Assembly: GCA_017465745.1 (NCBI GenBank)
Contig: JAFTVM010000012.1
Location: 1-64,000, forward strand
Direction: 5' to 3'
Source of the DNA: Oscillospiraceae bacterium
GTDB lineage: Bacteria; Bacillota; Clostridia; Oscillospirales; Oscillospiraceae
DNA length: 64,000 nucleotides
Position numbers and translations under genes: made by a program. Every line of letters starts with the position of its first letter. Position 1 is the stretch's first letter. Positions 49,269 to 56,685 of this stretch are shown here, piece after piece. The notes below the pieces were generated by a model that was given only the letters and a program-made list of their open reading frames with translations, was not told the DNA's origin and did no database searches.

Positions 49269-50410
49269 CAGACCACCTCCCGGTAGCTGCCCAGATACTT
49301 GAATTCCTCACAAAGATCCTGCAGCTCGCACATGAGCTGGATGAACTCGTCGGAATAAATGGAGGTCTCCAGATCGAAATAGAACATGAACTCAAAATCC
49401 CGGTCGGGGATGGGGCGGGATTCCAGCTTGGTGACGTTGATGCCCAGCACATAGAGCCTGGACAGGAGCTTATACAGGGAGCCGGGCTTGTGGGGCAGCA
49501 CCATCATGATGCTGGTTTTGTCGGAGCCGGGGTAGATTTCCAGATTCTTGCTGATGCAGATGAAGCGGGTGTGGTTGTTGCCGGTATCCTGGACGCAGGA
49601 GCGTAGGCACTCCAGACCGTACAGCTCCGCGCAGGAGCGGCTGGACAGACAGGCAATTTCATTTGTGTCCGATTTGGATACCATTTCCGCTGCCACGGCG
49701 GTATTGGCCACGGGGACTGCATTGACACCCGGCAGGCTGCTGAGGAACCCCGCGCTCTGGTTCAGGGCCTGCTCGTGGGAGTGGATGACCTTGATATCAC
49801 TGAGCTTTGTGCCGGGCTTCACCAGCAGGTTGTGGTCGACTTTCAGCCGGAAGGTGCGGACGATGGAGAAATTGTGTTCCACCATCAGGTCATACACTTT
49901 CTTGACAGAACCTGCCGTGGAATTCTCAATGGGCAGGATGCCATACTGGCACAGCCCCTGCTCGATGGCGGTGAAAACTCCGTCGAAGCTCTTGAAATAC
50001 ATGATGAAGGGGTTCTTAAATATTTTTTCGCAGGCGATTTGGGAGTAAGCACCCTCCACGCCCTGGCAGGCAACCATGGCGTCCTGGGGGAAGAGATTGG
50101 GGGTGTGCGCGATGGCCAGAGAGATGGCCTCAGCCAGTCCCGTTGCCTTGCCGTTGCGCTTGCCCTGATGGCTGCGGCTGAGATCCATGATCATGGAGTA
50201 AAGCAGACGGGTGTAGCTGCCGAATTCGGGGCCGGCCTGCTCGGCCACCTTTTTCAGGATCTCCCGTTCCCGGGCAGGAACGTAGATGGGCATGTTGTGC
50301 TCTTTCTTGTAGGCGGCAACCTGGGAGGCCAGATTCATCCGCTCCACGAAAAGCTGCACCAGCTGATCGTCCACCCGGTTGATCTCCTGTCTGATTTCGG
50401 ATAAATCCAT
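49268..50410 (-). CDS. pheA: Bifunctional chorismate mutase / prephenate dehydratase (P-protein)
   Basis: 380 residues converting chorismate to prephenate and then phenylpyruvate. Residues 1-88 are an AroQ-class chorismate mutase ('IRQEINRVDDQLVQLFVERMNLASQVAAYKKEHNMPIY'), residues ~110-290 the dehydratase ('VACQGVEGAYSQIACEKIF', 'YGILPIENSTAGSV', catalytic 'NHTRF'), and residues ~300-375 an ACT domain with 'HKPGSLYKLLSRLYVLGINVTKLESRPIP', the Phe-binding feedback site. The domains are complete, so feedback inhibition by Phe is expected in addition to leader control. Confidence 0.96.
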   Translation of the reverse strand: MDLSEIRQEINRVDDQLVQLFVERMNLASQVAAYKKEHNMPIYVPAREREILKKVAEQAGPEFGSYTRLLYSMIMDLSRSHQGKRNGKATGLAEAISLAIAHTPNLFPQDAMVACQGVEGAYSQIACEKIFKNPFIMYFKSFDGVFTAIEQGLCQYGILPIENSTAGSVKKVYDLMVEHNFSIVRTFRLKVDHNLLVKPGTKLSDIKVIHSHEQALNQSAGFLSSLPGVNAVPVANTAVAAEMVSKSDTNEIACLSSRSCAELYGLECLRSCVQDTGNNHTRFICISKNLEIYPGSDKTSIMMVLPHKPGSLYKLLSRLYVLGINVTKLESRPIPDRDFEFMFYFDLETSIYSDEFIQLMCELQDLCEEFKYLGSYREVV

Positions 50411-50412
50411 AT

Positions 50413-51522
50413 TTATATGCCTCCGATCTCCCGCCGCCGGGCGAGGACTGCGTCATAAATTGCAATGGCTGCCGCAGCCTCGATGACCGGGACAGCCCGG
50501 GGCACGATACAAGGGTCGTGGCGGCCTTTAATTTCGAGCGTGGTATTTTCCATTCTGGAGAGGGAAACGCTCTGCTGGGGTTGAGAAATAGACGGGGTGG
50601 GCTTGATGGCAGCCCGGAAAATCAGGGGCATGCCGTTCGTAATGCCGCCCAGGATGCCACCGCAGTGGTTGGTCATGGTTTTCACAATGCCATCTTCCAC
50701 ATAGTAGCTGTCGTTATTCTCGCTACCCTGACGGTAAGCCGCAGCTACACCTGCGCCAAAGTCCACATATTTCACGGCAGGAACGCCGTAGACGATGGAT
50801 GCGATGCGGCTTTCCATGCCGCCAAACATGGGGTCGCCCAATCCGGCAGGCAGTCCGGTAACGGCACATTCGATCATGCCACCGACACTGTCACCCTCTG
50901 CTCGGACCGCGGCAATATGCTCCCGCATTTTTTCCCCTGCCTTGGTGGATAGTACCGGGAAATCAAAAGAAATCTGATCCAATTCAGGATTCAGCGTGTC
51001 AAAGGCTGGCTCATCGCGGTCATCGTCATATTTGGGGACTCCGGCGATGCCAAGAATATGAGCGCCGATTCTGATACCCTCCTGCTCCAGCCACTGCTTG
51101 CACAGACCGCCTGCAATACACAGGGGCGCGGTCAATCTGCCGGAGAAGTGACCGCCGCCGGCCACGTCCTGGAAGCCGCCGTATTTGACCTGGGCGGTGT
51201 AGTCGGCGTGGCCGGGCCGGGGAACGTCATGGAGGTTGGAATAGTCCTTGGAACGGGTATTTTTGTTGTAGATGACGGCGGCGATGGGCGCGCCGCAGGT
51301 GTAGCCGTCCAGCAGGCCGGCCAGAAATTCGGGCCGGTCCTCTTCCCGACGGGGGGTGGACCAGTCGTTCTGGCCCGGGGCCCGGCGGTTCAGGAATTGC
51401 TGTAATTTGTCAAGGTCGACAGGCAGTCCGGCGGGGATGCCGTCCAGGGTCATGCCGATGCCTGCCCCGTGAGACTGGCCGAAGATGGAAAGTTTCAGAT
51501 TTTCGCCGTAGGTGCTGCTCAT
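50413..51522 (-). CDS. aroC: Chorismate synthase
   Basis: A 369-residue FMN-dependent enzyme, the last step to chorismate. Motifs: 'LKLSIFGQSHGAGIGMTLDGIPAGLPVD', 'FLNRRAPGQNDWSTPRREED', 'RPGHADYTAQVKYGGFQDVAGGGHFSGRLTAPLCIAGG' and 'GGITNGMPLIFRAAIKPTPSI'. It overlaps aroA by four bases upstream, and pheA starts two bases after it. Confidence 0.96.
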   Translation of the reverse strand: MSSTYGENLKLSIFGQSHGAGIGMTLDGIPAGLPVDLDKLQQFLNRRAPGQNDWSTPRREEDRPEFLAGLLDGYTCGAPIAAVIYNKNTRSKDYSNLHDVPRPGHADYTAQVKYGGFQDVAGGGHFSGRLTAPLCIAGGLCKQWLEQEGIRIGAHILGIAGVPKYDDDRDEPAFDTLNPELDQISFDFPVLSTKAGEKMREHIAAVRAEGDSVGGMIECAVTGLPAGLGDPMFGGMESRIASIVYGVPAVKYVDFGAGVAAAYRQGSENNDSYYVEDGIVKTMTNHCGGILGGITNGMPLIFRAAIKPTPSISQPQQSVSLSRMENTTLEIKGRHDPCIVPRAVPVIEAAAAIAIYDAVLARRREIGGI

Positions 51523-52673
51523 ATTTTACCTCCCAGGCGTTTGTATTCGTCCCAGAATTTGGGATAGGATTTATTGACGGCTTCCGCGCCCATGACGGTA
51601 ACAGGCTGGGTGCAGACCGTGGCGGCGATGGCGGCGGACATGGCGATGCGGTGGTCGTTCTGGGCGTCCACGGTGCCGCCGGTGAGCCCGGTGCCGTAGA
51701 CGGTGAGCGTATCCGCAGTGGCTTCTGCCCTGCCGCCCAGGGCTTCGATCATGGCAATGGTGGAAGCGACCCGGTCGGATTCCTTGATGCGCAGGCGGCG
51801 GATGTCGGTGAAAACGGCACCGTGTTGGGAAGCCGCCATGACGGAGAGGACGGGGACCAGATCGGGAATATGGGCGGCGGAGACGGTGGCACATCCTGCC
51901 AGGAGCTTCCGTGTGATGTCCATGACAGCCCGGTCACCCTGAATGGAGTCGTTGTTCAGACCGTGAATGCTTAGGTCGCTGCCCAGCATGGCGGCGGTGA
52001 CGAAGAAAGCACCGTTGCTCCAGTCTCCCTCCACGGCTACATAGCCGGGGGAGCGGTAGTGGGGGGCGTCAAAAAGCGCCATGGCTTCCCTGGTCAGATC
52101 GATATAGGGTTTCGATTCGATCTTACCTGTGATCTCCAAATGGCTTTCGCCCTCAATCAGGCTCTGGGCGAAAAGAAGCCCCGTGATGTACTGGCTGGAC
52201 ACGCCGCCGTCGATGGTGTAGTCGCCGGGGCGAAGCCTGCCGCGGCAGCGGATGGTGTCTGCCGTGGGGCGTGTCAGCGTGCAGCCCATCCGTTCCATCT
52301 CTTCCCACAGGGGGGAGAGGGGACGCTGGGGGAGCCGACCTGCCATTTTGAAGGTGGCGTCCACGCCCAGTGCGCCCACAATGGGCAGTATGAAGCGAAG
52401 CGTCGATCCGCTTTCGCAGACATCCAGTTCCGCGCTTTCGGGAACTGTGGAAACAGGATCAATCACGTAGCCGGAATCGGTTCTGATGATCCCTGCGCCC
52501 AGAGCACGCAGACAGTCCGCCGTGGCTTCGATGTCCCGGTTGGTATCGGCGCAGCGCAGCTGGGTAGACCTATCGGCAAAGGCGGCGCAGATCAGCAGCC
52601 GGTGGGCCTGGGATTTGGAGGGGATGATGGTGATGTCGCCCCGAAGGGTGTGTGGCTGAATCGTGATTTCCAT
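51519..52673 (-). CDS. aroA: 3-phosphoshikimate 1-carboxyvinyltransferase (EPSP synthase)
   Basis: 384 residues, shorter than the usual ~430 but with all key motifs: 'IIPSKSQAHRLLICAAFA' (Lys for PEP binding), 'CESGSTLRFILPIVGALG', 'GGVSSQYITGLLFAQ', 'DLVPVLSVMAA', 'RLRIKESDRVASTIAMIEALGG' and 'AQNDHRIAMSAAIAA'. The gene lies one base after aroB and overlaps aroC. Confidence 0.95.
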   Translation of the reverse strand: MEITIQPHTLRGDITIIPSKSQAHRLLICAAFADRSTQLRCADTNRDIEATADCLRALGAGIIRTDSGYVIDPVSTVPESAELDVCESGSTLRFILPIVGALGVDATFKMAGRLPQRPLSPLWEEMERMGCTLTRPTADTIRCRGRLRPGDYTIDGGVSSQYITGLLFAQSLIEGESHLEITGKIESKPYIDLTREAMALFDAPHYRSPGYVAVEGDWSNGAFFVTAAMLGSDLSIHGLNNDSIQGDRAVMDITRKLLAGCATVSAAHIPDLVPVLSVMAASQHGAVFTDIRRLRIKESDRVASTIAMIEALGGRAEATADTLTVYGTGLTGGTVDAQNDHRIAMSAAIAATVCTQPVTVMGAEAVNKSYPKFWDEYKRLGGKI

Positions 52674-52674
52674 A

Positions 52675-53706
52675 TCAAAGCCCCTTTTCGATGAATGCTT
52701 TTACTTCTTCAACAGGCGTAGGAACGATGGCGCAGTCGCCGATGGCCCGGGGGACGATCAGGTTCACGGTGCCGCCGGTACGCTTCTTGTCGGAGAGGGC
52801 GGAGGTATACAATTCTTCCGCAGTGCAGTTGGTATCCTTGGGAAGACCGAAGATGTCCAGCACTTCCAGAATGGCGTCCCGGGTGGCGGGATCGCTGGCA
52901 GACCGGACCACGATGGCCATGCCGATGGCGACAGATTTGCCGTGGGAGAGGATGAAATTGCTCCGGGCTTCCACGCCGTGGCCGATGGTGTGGCCCAGAT
53001 TCAGCCTCATCCGGGCGCCGGTGTCGAATTCATCCTCGGCAACCACATCCCGCTTGAGCTCGACGCAGCGGGTGATGACGGCTTCCCGGTCAAAGCTCAG
53101 GCCATGTTCTTTCAGATGGGCGAAAAGGGCGGGATCGTAGAGGACGCCGTATTTGATGACCTCGGCGCAGCCGTCCCGGAAGATATCCTCCGGCAGGGTA
53201 TTTAGCGTGTCGATATCACACAGCACCAGGCTGGGCTGATAGAAGGCACCGCAGAGGTTTTTGCCTGCGGGCAGGTCGATGGCGGTCTTGCCGCCAACGG
53301 AGGAATCCACAGCCGCCAGCAGTGTCGTGGGGACCTGGATAAACTGGATGCCCCGCAGGAAGGTGGCTGCGGCGAAGCCCGTCAGATCACCCACCACGCC
53401 GCCGCCCAGGGCGACGATGAGATCGGAGCGGGTCAGGCGGTTTTCTGCCAGGAAATTCACCAGTTCCAAGTAGGTCGCGCCGCATTTGCTGGCTTCTCCG
53501 GCGGGGAAGACGAAAGAGATGACCTCGTATCCGGCTTCTGTGATACTTTTGCTTGCTGCGTCGCCGTAAAGGGGCCATACGTTGGTCTCGGAGACGATAC
53601 AGACCTTTTGGACCTTCCGGGGGATGCTGCTGCCCAGGGTGGTGAGCAGCCCGGAGCCGATGCGGACGTCGTATTCCCGGGATGCTTTGACATGTACGGT
53701 ATTCAT
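52675..53706 (-). CDS. aroB: 3-dehydroquinate synthase
   Basis: 343 residues, NAD+- and metal-dependent, second shikimate step. Motifs: 'LIVALGGGVVGDLTGFAAATFLRGIQFIQVPTTLLAAVDSSVGGKTAIDLPAGKNL' and the metal-binding 'RLNLGHTIGHGVEARSNFILSHGKSVAIGM'. It starts four bases inside tyrA. Confidence 0.96.
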   Translation of the reverse strand: MNTVHVKASREYDVRIGSGLLTTLGSSIPRKVQKVCIVSETNVWPLYGDAASKSITEAGYEVISFVFPAGEASKCGATYLELVNFLAENRLTRSDLIVALGGGVVGDLTGFAAATFLRGIQFIQVPTTLLAAVDSSVGGKTAIDLPAGKNLCGAFYQPSLVLCDIDTLNTLPEDIFRDGCAEVIKYGVLYDPALFAHLKEHGLSFDREAVITRCVELKRDVVAEDEFDTGARMRLNLGHTIGHGVEARSNFILSHGKSVAIGMAIVVRSASDPATRDAILEVLDIFGLPKDTNCTAEELYTSALSDKKRTGGTVNLIVPRAIGDCAIVPTPVEEVKAFIEKGL

Positions 53707-54533
53707 CCGTCTACCTCCTCCTTGCGCCGCTTGCCCTCATCCAGGAGGGCGGTGAGCTTTTCCATATCGCCGCTTTCCAGAGCATTCCGGTAGGCGGTGA
53801 GAGAGTCGATGTAAAAATTGAGTTCAGAGAGTACATGATCCTTGTTCTCCATGCACAGCTCTGCCCACATGGGGGCGTTGAGCCAGGCAACACGGGTCAG
53901 ATCCTTGTAGCTGCCTGCGGAGAAGCCCTTGTGGCTTCCCGCGGTGGGGGACTTGATGAAGGCATTGGAGAGGATATGGGGCATCTGGGAGGTGAAGGCG
54001 ATCATCCGGTCATGGTCATCCGCCGTGGTGACGGAAAAGCGGCCGAAGCCAAGGGGCGCCAGGACGCTCTTGCAGCGGTCCAGCAGGTCGATATCGTCGA
54101 ACCGGGGGGGCACCAGCACCATGGGCTGGCCCCGGAAGAGACTGGCCCGGCTGTATTTGAAACCGGAGAACTGAGAGCCTGCCATGGGATGGCCGCCGAC
54201 GAACGTAAAGCCGTATTCTTCTGCGATGGGGAAGCAGCTCTCACAGATATCCCGCTTGATACCCGCAGCATCCATCACCAGGGCGTCCTTTCGGATCAGG
54301 TGGGCGTTTTCCCGGAGCCATGTGACGCAGCCGCCGGGGTAGATGGCAAGCAATATCAGATCGCATTCGGGAATGGTGGTTTCGTCCAGTCTGCCGTGGA
54401 CAGCGCCGGTCATCATGGCGAACCGGAGCATCTGCTCGTTTCGCTGGATGGCGTATACGGTGTGTCCCTCCAGAGAATAGGCCCGCGCCATGGAGCCGCC
54501 GATGAGGCCCAGACCCAAAATTCCGACAGTCAT
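53703..54533 (-). CDS. tyrA: Prephenate dehydrogenase
   Basis: 276 residues, oxidises prephenate to 4-hydroxyphenylpyruvate. The Rossmann start is 'VGILGLGLIGGSMARAYSLEGHTVYAIQR'; the catalytic region is 'FVGGHPMAGSQFSGFKYSRASLFRGQPMVLVP', and 'MIAFTSQMPHILSNAFI' carries the conserved His region. There is no C-terminal ACT domain, so Tyr feedback would need another route, such as the leader or DAHP synthase. Overlaps both neighbours by four bases. Confidence 0.95.
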   Translation of the reverse strand: MTVGILGLGLIGGSMARAYSLEGHTVYAIQRNEQMLRFAMMTGAVHGRLDETTIPECDLILLAIYPGGCVTWLRENAHLIRKDALVMDAAGIKRDICESCFPIAEEYGFTFVGGHPMAGSQFSGFKYSRASLFRGQPMVLVPPRFDDIDLLDRCKSVLAPLGFGRFSVTTADDHDRMIAFTSQMPHILSNAFIKSPTAGSHKGFSAGSYKDLTRVAWLNAPMWAELCMENKDHVLSELNFYIDSLTAYRNALESGDMEKLTALLDEGKRRKEEVDG

Positions 54534-55531
54534 AAGATCGCCTCCCGAACTTTCGCCACCCGCTTGGCCAGATCGTCAAACTGCTGCGGCGTCAGGGACT
54601 GGGCGCCGTCACAGAGGGCGTGGGCGGGATCATTGTGGACTTCGATCATCAGACCGTCGGCACCGGCGGCGGTGGCGGCCATCGCCATGGGAGGCACCAG
54701 GTTCACTTTACCGGTGGCGTGGCTGGGATCCACCACCACGGGCAGATGGCTCAGCTCGTGAAGGACGGATACGGCGGACAGATCCAGGGTGTTGCGGGTG
54801 GCGGGCTCAAAGGTGCGGATGCCCCGTTCGCACAGCAGAACATTTTCGTTGCCCTTGCTCATGACATATTCCACGCTCATGAGAAGCTCCTGAAGGGTGT
54901 TGGCCAGGCCCCGCTTGACCAGGATGGGTTTTCTGGTCTTGCCCAGCTCCCGCAGCAGATCGAAATTCTGCATGTTCCGGGCGCCTACCTGGATGATGTC
55001 GATATCATTGAAGAGGTGGAGATCATTGATGTTCATGATCTCGGTGACGACGGGAAGACCTGTTTCCTTTTTCGCTTTCAGCAGCAGTTCGATGCCCTCG
55101 CCCTTGAGACCCTGGAAGGCGTAGGGAGAAGTGCGGGGCTTGAAGGCACCGCCCCGGAGGATGTGAGCGCCGGAGGCCTTGACTGCCTTTGCAACGCCGA
55201 TGATCTGTTCCTCGGTTTCGACAGAGCAGGGACCTGCGATCATGGCAAAATGGCCGCCGCCGATCTTCACCCCGCCCACCTCGATGACGGTGTCCTTGGG
55301 ATGGAATTTCCGGTTTGCCTGCTTGAAGGGTTCAGAGACCCGCTTGACAGTCTCCACGATCTCCAGGCTGCTCAGCAGCTCCATGTCCACCCGGCTGGTG
55401 TCGCCGATGAGGCCGAGAATGGTGATCTCCTGGCCTTGGGAGACGTGTACTTCCAGATTCATGCGCTTCAGCCAGTCGATGAGGTGGTTCATCTGGCTGG
55501 GCGTGGTTCCGTGTTTCAAAACAGCGATCAT
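54530..55531 (-). CDS. aroF: 3-deoxy-7-phosphoheptulonate (DAHP) synthase, type I-beta
   Basis: 333 residues, the committed step of aromatic synthesis. Residues 1-70 form the ferredoxin-like regulatory domain of I-beta enzymes (MIAVLKHGTTPSQMNHLIDWLKRMNLEVHVSQGQEITILGLIGDT). The barrel follows: 'MIAGPCSVETEEQIIG', 'LRGGAFKPRTSPYAFQGL', 'PILVKRGLANTLQELL', 'LLCERGIRTFEPATRNTLDLSAV' and 'PVVVDPSHATG'. ATG 55531 after AGGAGGAATTTCA; the open frame to 55672 overlaps the leader peptide and hairpin. First structural gene of the operon. Confidence 0.95.
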   Translation of the reverse strand: MIAVLKHGTTPSQMNHLIDWLKRMNLEVHVSQGQEITILGLIGDTSRVDMELLSSLEIVETVKRVSEPFKQANRKFHPKDTVIEVGGVKIGGGHFAMIAGPCSVETEEQIIGVAKAVKASGAHILRGGAFKPRTSPYAFQGLKGEGIELLLKAKKETGLPVVTEIMNINDLHLFNDIDIIQVGARNMQNFDLLRELGKTRKPILVKRGLANTLQELLMSVEYVMSKGNENVLLCERGIRTFEPATRNTLDLSAVSVLHELSHLPVVVDPSHATGKVNLVPPMAMAATAAGADGLMIEVHNDPAHALCDGAQSLTPQQFDDLAKRVAKVREAIL

Positions 55532-55555
55532 TGAAATTCCTCCTTGAAAATGAAG

Positions 55556-55589
55556 AGAGCGCTGCATGGGGTGATCCATGCAGCGCTCT
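55556..55589 (-). terminator. Attenuator-type hairpin in the aro operon leader
   Basis: A perfect 14-bp stem AGAGCGCTGCATGG/CCATGCAGCGCTCT (55576-55589 with 55556-55569) lies between the leader peptide and aroF, followed on the minus strand by CTTCATTTTC. The U-run is broken, so the strength is uncertain. The upstream segment TGTGCTGCA (55629-55621) resembles its 5' arm and could pair with the 3' arm as an antiterminator. Confidence 0.75.
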
Positions 55590-55634
55590 GAAAAGTCGAT
55601 TGCGGGCTTTCTGAAATGGGTGCAGCACAAATCG

Positions 55635-55665
55635 CTATTACTTTTTCTTGGTAAAAAAGTAATAG
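55635..55665 (-). promoter_or_regulatory. Alternative stem inside the leader-peptide coding region
   Basis: A perfect 12-bp inverted repeat (55665-55654 with 55646-55635 on the minus strand, loop 7) spans the Tyr/Phe codons and the leader stop codon. A ribosome paused on those codons would prevent it from forming, so it is a candidate 1:2 structure of an attenuator. Confidence 0.6.
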
Positions 55666-55700
55666 TAGCCAAAGTAGAACTGTGCAGCGAAACCCTTCAT
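55638..55700 (-). CDS. Phe/Tyr-rich leader peptide of the aro operon
   Basis: A 20-codon ORF starting ATG at 55700, with AGGAGG at 55711-55706 and TAA at 55640-55638. The peptide starts MKGFAA, continues QFYFGYYYFF and ends TKKK: five Phe and four Tyr in 20 residues, with Tyr-Tyr-Tyr-Phe-Phe in a row. It lies 30 nt downstream of a consensus promoter and is followed by a terminator-like hairpin and then the Phe/Tyr biosynthetic operon. By analogy with pheA and trp leaders, ribosome stalling on uncharged tRNA-Phe or tRNA-Tyr would relieve termination. The ORF and codons are seen; the mechanism is inferred. Confidence 0.88.
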   Translation of the reverse strand: MKGFAAQFYFGYYYFFTKKK

Positions 55701-55729
55701 ATTAGCCTCCTGGTTCTGTAGCTGCGGAC

Positions 55730-55758
55730 ATTATACCACGGTGCGTGGAATAATGCAA
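55730..55758 (-). promoter_or_regulatory. Promoter of the aro operon
   Basis: On the minus strand TTGCAT (55758-55753) and TATAAT (55735-55730), spacer 17. The spacer holds a small palindrome CCACG-CAC-CGTGG. It is the only clear promoter seen upstream of the eight genes. Confidence 0.88.
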
Positions 55759-55766
55759 GTATTCTT

Positions 55767-56540
55767 TCAGAGGATTTTCCGCAGTTCCGTCACAATCCGC
55801 TCCAGATCGGCAGCGATCAGCTGGGGGGCGGAGAACAGATGGGTGTAGAGGGTCTGGATATTTTCCTCGAAGCCGGCGGGCAGGATGGACAGCCGCTCCC
55901 GGGACAGCTGGACCAGCCGCTTTTCGCCGGGATGGGTCTGCCCGTTCAGCGCCCAGAGGATGTCGAAATAGGATTCCATAAAGGCGGCGGTGCGGTGGCA
56001 GATGCTGACCTGATCGCCACGGGAAGCGGCCTTGCGGATCTGACCGTCGTAGGCGGGCAGGGTTCCGGTAACCAGCTGTATATTCCGGGAAACGATAGCG
56101 TCTTTCAGAGCGGCGGGGTAGGGAACGTCAAAACGGGCCTTGGCGGCGGACAGACGGCCGTTTTCGTCATAGATTACCTTGCAGGTACGCAGATTGTGCC
56201 ACATGCAGGTGGTGTAGCCGTTGGATGCCTGGCAATCCTCCACCACAGCGGCGACGCCGGCGGTGAATTCGTCCAGGTTCCGGTAGAGGATGTCGATATC
56301 CACGCCGCCAACCAGGGTGCAGTTGTCCTCCAGCTCCCAGAAATGATTGCCCAGTTCCATATAGGTGCAGTACTTGCTGAGGATCTCCCGGCGCACGCTT
56401 TCGGCAATGGGGCCGGTACAGTAGAGGTACACATCGTAATCGGATTTTTCGTCAAAATGATCTCCCGCCCGGGAGCCGCCCAGGGCGATGGCCTCGATCT
56501 GGGGCAGAGCGGCCAGTTCCTTGAATAATTCGTTAACCAT
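55767..56540 (-). CDS. DUF4037 / nucleotidyltransferase-fold protein
   Basis: A 257-residue protein. The N-terminus has a minimal nucleotidyltransferase motif: 'IEAIALGGSRAGDHFDEKSDYDVYLYC' (GGS...D-x-D), with a third acidic residue in 'GGVDIDILYRNLDEFT'. The C-terminal helical part contains 'CMWHNLRTCKVIYDENG' and matches DUF4037-type proteins. It probably transfers a nucleotide to a small molecule or macromolecule, but the substrate is unknown. ATG 56540 after AGGAGGAATCTCT. A TTGCGC (56598-56593)/TACAGT (56575-56570) promoter with 17-base spacing lies upstream. Confidence 0.85.
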   Translation of the reverse strand: MVNELFKELAALPQIEAIALGGSRAGDHFDEKSDYDVYLYCTGPIAESVRREILSKYCTYMELGNHFWELEDNCTLVGGVDIDILYRNLDEFTAGVAAVVEDCQASNGYTTCMWHNLRTCKVIYDENGRLSAAKARFDVPYPAALKDAIVSRNIQLVTGTLPAYDGQIRKAASRGDQVSICHRTAAFMESYFDILWALNGQTHPGEKRLVQLSRERLSILPAGFEENIQTLYTHLFSAPQLIAADLERIVTELRKIL

Positions 56541-56685
56541 AGAGATTCCTCCTGTTCGTTGATAAGACAACTGTAACACAATTCTTCCGTGGGCGCAAGA
56601 AAAAGTTTCGGAAAGTTTCGTATAAATGTACCCGTTTTATTGGACACATAGTTTGTTATTGTTTTCCAAAACAGGAGGTGTCACC

